From an uncultured Paracoccaceae bacterium (lineage in GTDB: Bacteria; Pseudomonadota; Alphaproteobacteria; Rhodobacterales; Rhodobacteraceae): 64,000 nt of DNA. The notes beneath the pieces were generated by a model, which was given only the letters and a program-made list of their open reading frames with translations, was not told the origin of the DNA and did no database searches. The number at the start of each line of letters is the position of its first letter. The stretch's first letter is position 1. Positions 9,081-16,841 of this stretch are shown one piece after another. The translations under genes were made by a program, and so were the position numbers. The stretch covers positions 124,001 through 188,000 of the forward strand of contig CALMJS010000014.1 in assembly GCA_937864535.1 (NCBI GenBank), read 5' to 3'.

Positions 9081-10514
9081 ATGGGGCAATCGCGCATATC
9101 AAAGATCGAAAGAGCCAGGGTCGCTTTGCGGAGGTTTACGGACCGCGAAGACGGATCGATTCTGATCTTTTCGATGTTTTTGCTGGTCGGGATTTTCATC
9201 ATCGGCGGGTTGGCTGTCGATTTCATGCGGATCGAAACCGAACGCGCCAAAATGCAGAGCACGGTGGATCGTGCCGTTCTGGCTGCGGCGGACCTCGATC
9301 AAACGCTCTCGCCCGCCAATGTGGTTAAGGATTACCTCGCCAAGGCGGGTCTAACGGACACGCTGGTCGGCGAGCCCACGGTGAGCGAGGGTCTGAACTA
9401 TCGGATCGTGTCGGCCAAAGTGCAGGACGACGTGCCGATGTTTTTCGGTGGCCTGAGCAGGATTTTCAGCCCAAATGCCCGCGTACACACCTCGATGACG
9501 GTGCCGGCTTCGGCGACCGCGCAGGAACGCGTGGCTCGCGTCGAAATTTCGATGGTTCTGGATATTTCCGGCTCGATGTCGAGCAATAGCCGCATCCAGA
9601 ACCTCAGAACAGCCGCAACGGATTTCGTGACCACTGTGCTGGATGAAGAGAGCAGCGATCTGGTGTCGGTGTCGCTGGTCCCCTATTCGGAACACGTCGC
9701 GCTCAGCGCCGATCTGTTCAACGCGATGAAGGTGAACAAGACACACTCTTACGCGTCCTACTGCCTTGAATTCGCGGATTCGGATTTCGCGACCACGACG
9801 ATGCATCCGAACACGAACTACAATCAGGTCCAGCATTTCCAGTGGGTCAACAACAGCTACAACGATATGAGTCACACGGTCTGTCCGACGGTCAGCTATG
9901 CGCCGATCATGCCGTGGTCGCAGTCGCAGAGCGATTTGACGACCCGTATCGCGCAGTTGCAGCCCTATTCGCAGACCGCAATCTATCTGGGAATGAAATG
10001 GGGAGTCGGGTTGTTGGACCCGTCCATGAACCCTGTCATGCAGACCTTGATCAGCAAGAACAAAGTAGATGCGGTTTTCGCGGACCGCCCGACGGCCTAC
10101 ACGGCGACGGACACGTTGAAATTCGTGATCCTGATGACCGACGGTGAAAACACCTCGTCCTACCGCATTCAGGATTGGGCCTATTCCACCGACAGCTACA
10201 AGGAAAACTGGGCGCGCTATAATCTGATCTGGTATCTCAACCGCTATGTCAGTTCTCGGAACCGCTCGCAGTACTACTATCAAAAGGCCGACAGCGATTA
10301 CGGCGACGACATGCTGGAAGACATCTGCGATGCCGCCAAAAATGCCGGGATCATCGTGTGGACCATCGGGTTCGAGACCAGTTCGCACGGGGCGGAGGTG
10401 ATGGAGGACTGCGCCAGTTCCCCCAGCCATTATTTCGACGTGGAGGGGATCGAGATTTCCGACGCCTTTCACGCAATCGCTACGCAAATCAACAACTTGA
10501 AACTGACCCGCTAA
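9081..10514 (+). CDS. TadG-like pilus-assembly/envelope protein with von Willebrand A domain
   Basis: This protein of about 477 residues has an N-terminal TadE/TadG-type segment (DREDGSILIFSMFLLVGIFIIGGLAVDFMRIE) that works as a membrane anchor. A large VWA domain follows, with a complete MIDAS start DISGSMS at about residue 161. The C-terminus is the typical WTIGFET...ASSPSHYFDV VWA end. TadG-type proteins act at the envelope in Flp/Tad pilus assembly. The start is uncertain: ATG 9081 has GGGA five bases upstream and puts the anchor near the N-terminus, but in-frame ATGs exist at 8967 to 9012. It abuts two TadE-like genes with no gaps. Confidence 0.8.
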   Translation: MGQSRISKIERARVALRRFTDREDGSILIFSMFLLVGIFIIGGLAVDFMRIETERAKMQSTVDRAVLAAADLDQTLSPANVVKDYLAKAGLTDTLVGEPTVSEGLNYRIVSAKVQDDVPMFFGGLSRIFSPNARVHTSMTVPASATAQERVARVEISMVLDISGSMSSNSRIQNLRTAATDFVTTVLDEESSDLVSVSLVPYSEHVALSADLFNAMKVNKTHSYASYCLEFADSDFATTTMHPNTNYNQVQHFQWVNNSYNDMSHTVCPTVSYAPIMPWSQSQSDLTTRIAQLQPYSQTAIYLGMKWGVGLLDPSMNPVMQTLISKNKVDAVFADRPTAYTATDTLKFVILMTDGENTSSYRIQDWAYSTDSYKENWARYNLIWYLNRYVSSRNRSQYYYQKADSDYGDDMLEDICDAAKNAGIIVWTIGFETSSHGAEVMEDCASSPSHYFDVEGIEISDAFHAIATQINNLKLTR

Positions 10515-11075
10515 ATGACACGCTTCTTGTCTCAGATCATCAATCGACGGGTTTTGGGTCCCTTGCGGCGGTTTGCCCGGGGGCAGGACGGCGTCGTGTC
10601 GATCGAAGTTGCCATGCTTTTGCCGGTGTTCATTTTCTTCTTTGTCTCGGCCTTTGAAACCGGGTTGCTGATGACCCGTCAGGTGATGCTGGATCGCGGT
10701 ATGGATATCGCCATTCGCTCTGTGCGTCTTGGGACCATGGCGACGGTGACGCCGGCGACACTCCGTGCGGCGATCTGCAATAATGCGCTGGTGATCCCCA
10801 ATTGCGCGACCAAACTGCGGATTGAAATGCGGACGGTGGACCTGTTGAACTGGGTGGACGTCCCGACCCAGCCGGAATGCGAGGACATGGCCAGCCCCTC
10901 GGCGCCACTGGAGACGTTCCAGCGTGGACAGGCGAACCAGATGGTTGTCGTCCGTGCCTGCGCGCTGTTCGAACCGGTCTTTCCGACGATCGGCTTTGGC
11001 GAAAGGGTCAAGAAGGAGACCGGCAACTATTACGGCCTCGTGTCGGTGTCGGCCTTTGTAAGGGAGCCGCTGTAA
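10515..11075 (+). CDS. TadE-like pilus-assembly protein
   Basis: This 186-residue protein starts one base after the upstream stop (TAAATG). Residues about 24-52 form the TadE signature, a short basic stretch followed by GQDGVVSIEVAMLLPVFIFF, where the conserved Glu after the Gly/Ser-Ile pair matches the pseudopilin-like processing region. The rest is predicted extracytoplasmic and has several cysteines (for example ICNNALVIPNC), which suggests disulfides. TadE-like minor pseudopilins act with TadG in Tad secretion. Family is clear; partner proteins are not in this window. Confidence 0.8.
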   Translation: MTRFLSQIINRRVLGPLRRFARGQDGVVSIEVAMLLPVFIFFFVSAFETGLLMTRQVMLDRGMDIAIRSVRLGTMATVTPATLRAAICNNALVIPNCATKLRIEMRTVDLLNWVDVPTQPECEDMASPSAPLETFQRGQANQMVVVRACALFEPVFPTIGFGERVKKETGNYYGLVSVSAFVREPL

Positions 11076-11662
11076 TGGGCTACCTGCGCAAATTTTCGCG
11101 GCTTCGTTCCTTTGCCAAGGACCAGGAGGGCAGCATCGCCGTCGAGGCCGTGCTGGTGTTTCCGATCCTGTTTTGGGCCTATCTGGCGACCTTTGTCTAT
11201 TTCGACGCCTTTCGGGTGCAGAGCACGACAATCAAGGCCGCCTATACCATCAGCGATCAGGTCAGCCGGGAAACCGGCTATATCACGCCGAAATATCTGG
11301 ATGCGATCTATCGCCTGCACGAATTCCTGACGACCTCGAACGAGGATACCAAGCTAAGGATCAGCGTCGTGACCTATGATGCGACCTCGAAGTCCTACAA
11401 GGTCCGCTGGTCGCAACAGCGCGGCAATGCCGGTGTTTTGACCAATAGCAACATCAGCAGTATCGTATCGCAACTCCCGACGATGCCCGCCAACGAGGTG
11501 GTCGTCGTGGTCCAAAGCTGGCTGGAATACGAGCCGATGTTTACTGTCGGCCTCGATGCCTACACGATTGAGAATCTGGTCGTGACCCGCCCGCGTTTTA
11601 ACTCGGCGCAACTGTGTTACAATTCGTCGAACACTGGCGGATCGTCGACAGCAACCTGTTAG
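11075..11662 (+). CDS. Second TadE-like pilus-assembly protein
   Basis: This 195-residue protein overlaps the preceding stop by one base (TAATG), so the two are translationally coupled. The N-terminus repeats the TadE pattern: basic residues, then DQEGSIAVEAVLVFPILFWAY with the conserved Glu, then a single membrane helix. The C-terminal part has a Ser/Thr-rich tail ending in two cysteines. It is related to, but clearly diverged from, its upstream neighbour. It ends in a 4-bp convergent overlap with the next gene on the minus strand. Confidence 0.78.
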   Translation: MGYLRKFSRLRSFAKDQEGSIAVEAVLVFPILFWAYLATFVYFDAFRVQSTTIKAAYTISDQVSRETGYITPKYLDAIYRLHEFLTTSNEDTKLRISVVTYDATSKSYKVRWSQQRGNAGVLTNSNISSIVSQLPTMPANEVVVVVQSWLEYEPMFTVGLDAYTIENLVVTRPRFNSAQLCYNSSNTGGSSTATC

Positions 11663-12138
11663 GGACGCGGACGATTTTCGAGGTAAGAGGCGATCTGTTC
11701 GGCGATCAGACGCGCGGGCGGGGCGGATACGACGCCGCCAACCCCCAGCCGCCGACCGCTGCGCCACCACAGGCCCGGCGCCCAGGCGCGCGGGGCAGGG
11801 TCTCGCAGAACCAGCGAAAACCCGTTGGCCGGCTTCATCGCGAATGATCCGCGTTCGACCTTTTCCACTTGGTCCAGCGTGGTCAGGATGCGGCCGTTTT
11901 CTTCGCGCAGGTCGGTTTCGGTCAAAATCAGCCGAACCGCCGTCGCACGGCGCAAACGGTCAGCCATAAAGAGTGAGCCCGCCCCCACCGCGATCAACAA
12001 CAGCGTCCAGAGAGCCGATGTCGGGTTGCGCATCGGCAGGTAAATCAGCGTTGCGCCAAGGCACGCGAGGATCGTGACCGCCAAGAAGCGCCGGCCAGCC
12101 GAAGCCGACAGAGTGGCGGGAGAGGATTGAAACGGCAT
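11659..12138 (-). CDS. Membrane protein with two N-terminal helices, function unknown
   Basis: I do not recognise a family for this 159-residue protein. It has two hydrophobic segments, about residues 16-36 (FLAVTILACLGATLIYLPM) and 42-58 (ALWTLLLIAVGAGSLFMA). A soluble C-terminal part follows, with RLILTETDLREENGRILTTLDQVEKVERG, which looks like a small beta-rich domain of the kind seen in bacterial PH-like or photosystem-assembly-type membrane proteins; that reading is tentative. ATG 12138 is preferred because AAGGA lies 6 nt upstream; in-frame ATGs at 12144 and 12156 are alternatives. It is divergent from pirin. Confidence 0.6.
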   Translation of the reverse strand: MPFQSSPATLSASAGRRFLAVTILACLGATLIYLPMRNPTSALWTLLLIAVGAGSLFMADRLRRATAVRLILTETDLREENGRILTTLDQVEKVERGSFAMKPANGFSLVLRDPAPRAWAPGLWWRSGRRLGVGGVVSAPPARLIAEQIASYLENRPRP

Positions 12139-12335
12139 CGGCATTCCTTGGGTCATGGGCGCTGGTCGGATACATAGCGGTAAATACCATCTGGCGAAAG
12201 CCATCGGCGGACGCGCCGCAGGTCCACCCCATCCGGGGCAAGCATCGGTGCAGGGCCACTGTGCATCGCCGCAGGTGTTGGTCCATTGTCACCGCACATT
12301 CCGAGGCCTATCTCTGCCTTCAAAGGAGACCACAC

Positions 12336-13247
12336 ATGTCTATTCGTCCGACCCTCGAAACCCGCCGTGCGACGCCTCATATGGAGGGCGCTGGCGTTCG
12401 TCTGCACCGTGCCTTTGGGTTCCAAGATCCGAGCGAGTTGGACCCGTTCCTGATGTTCGACGATTTTCGCGGCGACCATCCCAGCGATTATTCGCGCGGT
12501 TTTCCGTGGCACCCGCACCGTGGTATCGAAACCATCACCTATGTTCTGGCCGGGACCGTCGATCATGGCGACAGTCTGGGCAACGAGGGCACGCTGGGCG
12601 CTGGCGACGTACAATGGATGACCGCCGGATCGGGTATCCTGCACCAAGAGATGCCCAAGGGAAACATCGTCGGCCAGATGCACGGGTTCCAACTCTGGGC
12701 GAACCTGCCGTCTAGCCTGAAAATGACCGCGCCGCGCTATCAGGACGTCAAATCCAAGGATATTCCGGTGGTGATCGACGATGACGGCACCAAGGTCAAA
12801 GTGATCGTCGGCGAATTCTGGGGCAAAAAGGGTCCGGTCGATGGCATCGCCGCCGATCCGCAGTACCTCGATATCTCGATCCCCGCAGGCGTTCGCAAGC
12901 GGATCAAGATCGACACCTACCGCCGTGCCTTTGCCTATGTGTTCGCCGGGTCTGCGGCCTTTGTCGATGCCGCCGCGCCCGAGGGCGTGCTGCTGGAAAA
13001 AGAGGTCATGGGCGAAGAGCTGAACATCCGCGACATGTCCGGCAATCGCACCCTGGTGCGGTTCGGCACCGGGGATGAAATCGTCGTTCAGGCCGGAGAA
13101 GAGGGCGTTCGGTTCTTGTTGATTTCCGGCGCGCCGATCGAAGAGCCGGTCGCATGGCACGGGCCGATCGTGATGAACACGCAGGCGGAAATCCGTCAGG
13201 CGATGCGGGACCTACAGAACGGCACGTTCATCAGGCCCGCGCATTAA
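12336..13247 (+). CDS. Pirin family protein
   Basis: This 303-residue bicupin protein has the iron site of pirins in its N-terminal cupin: His59 and His61 in WHPHRGIET, then His103 and Glu105 in GSGILHQEMP. Pirins are iron-containing cupins; some have quercetinase activity and others are redox-responsive regulators, and the sequence does not decide between these. AAGGAG at 12322-12327 lies 8 nt before ATG 12336, which sets the start. It is monocistronic, with a hairpin shared with the convergent TetR gene after it. No flavonoid genes lie nearby. Confidence 0.9.
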   Translation: MSIRPTLETRRATPHMEGAGVRLHRAFGFQDPSELDPFLMFDDFRGDHPSDYSRGFPWHPHRGIETITYVLAGTVDHGDSLGNEGTLGAGDVQWMTAGSGILHQEMPKGNIVGQMHGFQLWANLPSSLKMTAPRYQDVKSKDIPVVIDDDGTKVKVIVGEFWGKKGPVDGIAADPQYLDISIPAGVRKRIKIDTYRRAFAYVFAGSAAFVDAAAPEGVLLEKEVMGEELNIRDMSGNRTLVRFGTGDEIVVQAGEEGVRFLLISGAPIEEPVAWHGPIVMNTQAEIRQAMRDLQNGTFIRPAH

Positions 13248-13255
13248 TCGGGTCA

Positions 13256-13277
13256 GGGGCGGGGAAACCCGCCCTTT
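13256..13277. terminator. Terminator between pirin and the convergent TetR gene
   Basis: A 7-bp stem GGGCGGG/CCCGCCC (13257-13263 with 13268-13274) is closed by a GAAA tetraloop and followed by TTTA on the plus strand. It is the only hairpin in the 34-nt gap and may serve both genes. Confidence 0.6.
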
Positions 13278-13281
13278 ATTC

Positions 13282-13872
13282 TTAGGCTGCGACGACGGAC
13301 CGGCGGACCAGTCCCCAATAGATATCTTCGATCTCGCTCAGGGGCAGGCGCCCGCCTTCGCGATACCACTGCGGAATAGCGGTGAGCATGCCGATGATCG
13401 CCATCGTGGTCACGCGCGGGTCCGACGCGATGAAATCGCCCGCCGCCATGCCGGCCTCTAGGATCGCGCCCAACCGCTGTTCATAGTCGCGCCGACGCGC
13501 CTCGATCTGGGCGAAATTCTCGGGCTCTAGGTTGCGCAGTTCCATATAGGACAGAAACACCGCCTCGGCGCGGGGAACGTTAAAGCGGATGTGAAAGCGG
13601 ATAAATGCCTCGAGCGCGGTCAGGGGCGGGCCAGTGAGATCGACCTGAGCCAAGGCTTGGGCCAGATCATCCATGTGCGACCCGATCAGGTCGAGCAGCA
13701 GCCCCTGTTTGTCCGGCGTGTAATTGTACAGCGCCCCGGCCTGCACGCCGACCTCTGCCGCAATTTGGCGCATCGAAACGGCGGCATAGCCGTGGCGGGC
13801 AATCAGCTTGCTCGCGGCCTGCCGGACCTTGGGGCCGGTGATGTCGGAATGGGAACCCTGCTTTCGCGCCAT
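13282..13872 (-). CDS. TetR/AcrR-family transcriptional regulator
   Basis: This 196-residue repressor has an N-terminal helix-turn-helix of TetR type (VRQAASKLIARHGYAAVSMRQIAAEVGVQAGALYNY, about residues 16-50), where the AGALYNYTPDKQGLL recognition end is highly typical. The C-terminal two thirds is an all-helical ligand-binding domain without recognisable specificity. The start ATG 13872 gives the basic MARKQG N-terminus common in the family. It lies divergent to a small lipoprotein gene across a 104-nt gap, where its operator may be, but I saw no clear palindrome. The ligand and targets are unknown. Confidence 0.87.
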   Translation of the reverse strand: MARKQGSHSDITGPKVRQAASKLIARHGYAAVSMRQIAAEVGVQAGALYNYTPDKQGLLLDLIGSHMDDLAQALAQVDLTGPPLTALEAFIRFHIRFNVPRAEAVFLSYMELRNLEPENFAQIEARRRDYEQRLGAILEAGMAAGDFIASDPRVTTMAIIGMLTAIPQWYREGGRLPLSEIEDIYWGLVRRSVVAA

Positions 13873-13976
13873 GATGTCGTGTAACGGATCACTGACGCGG
13901 TTGAAAAGCCCTGATCGGGGTTGCTGCCCGCCCGTAGCTGCGACTATGGTCCCGCCGCGAACGCAAGGGAGGCATC

Positions 13977-14183
13977 ATGCGGCTGGCTCTGATCTTGGCT
14001 TTGGTGTCGATGGCCGGCTGCTCGGGTGGGGCGGATATGTCCGGGTATCCCGACCTGATTTCCCTCGCGCCTGTTCTGGAGGCCGCGCAGATCGCCGGGA
14101 CTGAACCTTCGCGCACAAATACCGCGGCGTCGCTCAAGCTTCGGGCAGAGGCTGAGGCGATCAGGTCGCAGTCTCGGCCATGA
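13977..14183 (+). CDS. Small putative lipoprotein
   Basis: This 68-residue protein starts with a short signal peptide and a lipobox, LVSMAGC, with the acylated cysteine at residue 15 (MRLALILALVSMAGCSGG). The mature part is about 54 residues, rich in Ala and charged residues, and probably helical (SLKLRAEAEAIRSQ). GGGAGG lies 6-7 nt before ATG 13977, which is strong support for a real gene. It sits just upstream of hom with an 87-nt gap. No function can be assigned. Confidence 0.7.
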   Translation: MRLALILALVSMAGCSGGADMSGYPDLISLAPVLEAAQIAGTEPSRTNTAASLKLRAEAEAIRSQSRP

Positions 14184-14270
14184 CAGGCCCAGAGTGCCAA
14201 GGATGCGTTGCAGAGGCGACGTGATCAGGCTAACACCGCTCGGAACTTTACCTCTATCTGGATTCTTCGC

Positions 14271-15557
14271 ATGTCTGACGCACTTCGCCTTGGTATCGCC
14301 GGTCTTGGGACAGTTGGCGTGGGGGTCGTGCGGATCATCCAGACCCATGCCGACATGCTGCGCGCCCGCTCTGGCCGCGAGATCGTGATCAGTGCTGTCA
14401 GCGCACGGTCCAAGGGCAAGGATCGCGGTGTGGATCTGTCCGGCTACGCATGGGAGGACGATCCCGTCGCGCTGGCACGTCGCGAGGATGTCGATGTTTT
14501 CGTTGAACTGATGGGCGGCCATGAGGGCGCGGCCAAGGACGCGATCGAGGCTGCGATTGCCACCGGCAAGGATGTTGTCACCGCGAACAAAGCGCTGTTG
14601 GCGCATCACGGTCAGGCAATCGCCATGGCTGCCGAAGCCGCTGGCCGCGTTGTGCGATTCGAAGCCGCCGTCGCAGGTGGTATCCCGGTGATCAAGGCGC
14701 TGACAGAAGGTCTGGCCGCGAACCGGATCAACCGGGTTGTCGGCGTGATGAACGGCACCTGTAACTATATCCTGACCCGCATGCAGGGCGCGGGCCTGAC
14801 CTACGATCAGGCCTTTGCCGAGGCGGACGGTCTGGGCTACCTCGAAGCGGACCCGAACCTCGATGTGGGTGGTATTGATGCCGGTCATAAACTGTCGCTG
14901 CTCTCGGCCATCGCCTTTGGCACGCAGGTCGATTTCGCCGGGGTCGAGTTGGAGGGGATCGGATCGGTCATCATCGACGACATTCAGAATGCCGACCAGA
15001 TGGGCTATCGGATCAAGCTGCTGGGCGTGGCGCAGATGACGGGGCGCGGGCTGGAACAGCGTATGTCACCCTGCCTCGTGCCACAAACCTCGCCCTTGGG
15101 TCAGCTGGTGGGCGGCACCAATATGGTCGTTCTCGAAGGGGATGCTGCCGGTCAGATCGTGTTGCGCGGTGCTGGCGCTGGCGAAGGCCCGACCGCCAGC
15201 GCGGTGATGGCCGATGTGATGGATATCGCCCGCGGTCTGCGTCTGCCGACCTTTGGTCAGCCTGCATCAACCCTGCGCAAGGTCGCCTCGGCCCGTGCGG
15301 CGGTTCCGGCGCCCTACTATTTGCGCCTGTCGCTGCTGGATAAACCGGGCGCGATGGCCAAGATCGCCGGTGCGCTGGGCGAGGCTGGCGTGTCCATCCT
15401 GCGCATGCGTCAGCATGACCACACCGGCACCCATGCCCCCGTGGTCATCGTGACCCACAAAACCACCCGTGCGGCGCTGGATATGGCCATCGGTCTGTTT
15501 GCGCAAACCGGTGTCGTCGACGGCGATCCGGTGGCCATCCGGATCGAAGAAGTCTGA
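14271..15557 (+). CDS. hom: Homoserine dehydrogenase
   Basis: This 428-residue enzyme reduces aspartate semialdehyde to homoserine on the path to threonine and methionine. It starts with a Rossmann motif (RLGIAGLGTVGVGVV). The catalytic domain has the family signature around ANKALLAHHG and GGIPVIKAL, and MNGTCNYILTRM. A C-terminal ACT domain (from about residue 345, YYLRLSLLDKPGAMAKIAGAL) is consistent with threonine feedback control. ATG 14271 puts the Rossmann strand directly at the N-terminus; the longer frame from 14208 adds 21 unrelated residues. A strong terminator follows. Confidence 0.96.
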   Translation: MSDALRLGIAGLGTVGVGVVRIIQTHADMLRARSGREIVISAVSARSKGKDRGVDLSGYAWEDDPVALARREDVDVFVELMGGHEGAAKDAIEAAIATGKDVVTANKALLAHHGQAIAMAAEAAGRVVRFEAAVAGGIPVIKALTEGLAANRINRVVGVMNGTCNYILTRMQGAGLTYDQAFAEADGLGYLEADPNLDVGGIDAGHKLSLLSAIAFGTQVDFAGVELEGIGSVIIDDIQNADQMGYRIKLLGVAQMTGRGLEQRMSPCLVPQTSPLGQLVGGTNMVVLEGDAAGQIVLRGAGAGEGPTASAVMADVMDIARGLRLPTFGQPASTLRKVASARAAVPAPYYLRLSLLDKPGAMAKIAGALGEAGVSILRMRQHDHTGTHAPVVIVTHKTTRAALDMAIGLFAQTGVVDGDPVAIRIEEV

Positions 15558-15583
15558 TCCAAGAGACCGGTTGTGGTATGCTG

Positions 15584-15610
15584 CGGGCCCTCTCGAGGGC
15601 CCGTTAATTT
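15584..15610 (+). terminator. Intrinsic terminator of hom
   Basis: An 8-bp stem CGGGCCCT/AGGGCCCG (15584-15591 with 15596-15603) with a CTCG loop is followed by the T-rich TTAATTT. Confidence 0.75.
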
Positions 15611-15709
15611 ATCAGAATACTTGCAAAATAGGGGTGTTAGCGCTCTCAGTCTTGCCCCTGCGGCAAGGGTCGGCATAGATGCGGTGAACCGTAATTTAAG
15701 GACGTAGTT

Positions 15710-16672
15710 ATGGCCGAAAAACTGGAATTTCACGACCGCATGCTTTCCTTGGGCCTCGCCCGCGTTTCCGAAGCGGCGGCGCTGGCTTCGGCCAAGTTGA
15801 TCGGGCGCGGCGATGAAAAAGCTGCCGACCAAGCGGCCGTGAACGCGATGCGCGAGCAGTTGAACAAACTGGACATCAAGGGCGTCGTGGTCATCGGCGA
15901 AGGCGAGCGCGACGAGGCGCCGATGCTCTATATCGGCGAAGAGGTCGGTTCGGGCAATGGTCCGGCTGTGGATATCGCGCTCGACCCGCTGGAAGGCACG
16001 ACGCTGACCGCCAAGGATATGCCGAACGCCCTGACCGTCATCGCGATGGGGCCGCGCGGGTCGATGCTGCACGCGCCGGACGTCTACATGGAAAAGCTGG
16101 CGATCGGGCCGGGGTTCAAGGCTGGCACCGTGACGCTGGCGATGTCGCCCTCCGAGCGGGTCAACGCGCTGGCCGCAGCCAAGGGCTGTTCGACCGCCGA
16201 CATCACCGTCTGTGTGCTGGAGCGTCCGCGCCACGAAGAAATGATCAAGGAACTGCGCACCACCGGCGCCGCGATCCGCCTGATCACCGATGGTGACGTC
16301 GCGGGCGTGATGCACTGCGCCGAGCCGGAAAAAACCGGCATCGACATGTACATGGGCTCGGGCGGCGCGCCGGAAGGCGTTCTGGCTGCGGCCGCGCTCA
16401 AGTGCATGGGCGGCCAGTTCTTTGGCAAGCTGTTGTTCCGCAACGATGACGAGCGGGCGCGGGCGCGTAAGGCTGGGATCACCAATCTCGACCGCGTTTA
16501 TACCCGCGACGATCTGGTCACCGGCGATGTGATTTTTGCAGCAACGGGCGTGACGGATGGCAGCCTCGTGCCGGGGATCAAGCGGGAGCCCGGGTATCTG
16601 ACCGCGACGACGATCCTGATGCGCTCCAAGACCGGATCGGTGCGGATCATGACCTATCGCAACCCCGTCTAA
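15710..16672 (+). CDS. glpX: Class II fructose-1,6-bisphosphatase
   Basis: This 320-residue GlpX-type phosphatase converts fructose-1,6-bisphosphate to fructose-6-phosphate in gluconeogenesis, and in many bacteria also hydrolyses sedoheptulose bisphosphate. The lithium-sensitive phosphatase motif is visible as IALDPLEGTTLTAKD, with the metal-binding GEGERDEAPML segment before it and LITDGDVAGV after. AAGGA lies just before ATG 15710. It stands alone after the hom terminator. Roseobacters lack 6-phosphofructokinase in many cases and rely on this enzyme for hexose synthesis, but that is background rather than something the sequence shows. Confidence 0.95.
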   Translation: MAEKLEFHDRMLSLGLARVSEAAALASAKLIGRGDEKAADQAAVNAMREQLNKLDIKGVVVIGEGERDEAPMLYIGEEVGSGNGPAVDIALDPLEGTTLTAKDMPNALTVIAMGPRGSMLHAPDVYMEKLAIGPGFKAGTVTLAMSPSERVNALAAAKGCSTADITVCVLERPRHEEMIKELRTTGAAIRLITDGDVAGVMHCAEPEKTGIDMYMGSGGAPEGVLAAAALKCMGGQFFGKLLFRNDDERARARKAGITNLDRVYTRDDLVTGDVIFAATGVTDGSLVPGIKREPGYLTATTILMRSKTGSVRIMTYRNPV

Positions 16673-16680
16673 GGGATTGG

Positions 16681-16721
16681 TCGGGCCCTGAGCGGGCCCG
16701 ATGCCTCCGGCGGAGGTATTT
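16681..16721 (-). repeat. Intergenic hairpin repeat, partial copy (family member A)
   Basis: After glpX there is an 8-bp hairpin (16681-16688 with 16694-16701) followed by GCCTCCGGCGGAGGTATTT (16703-16721). The latter is the reverse complement of the start of the repeats at 45188, 53432 and 56081. It also shares the AAAGATGA flank with the reverse complement of the 53432 copy. It lacks the second, G-rich hairpin of the other copies. Confidence 0.6.
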
Positions 16722-16841
16722 GGGGAAAGATGAAAACAGGGGCGCGGATGGGATCATCTGCGCCTTTTGCTTCTCAGGTAATTGGGGATAACCCTTTGGG
16801 TGCGCTGGACATGGGCCGTCGGTGCACCGATATAATCGCGT

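Noticed and set aside
9351-11231. A 626-codon minus-strand frame opposite the TadG/TadE genes
   Set aside because: It spans three plus-strand genes with clear family motifs and has His/Arg-rich nonsense composition typical of antisense frames in GC-rich DNA.
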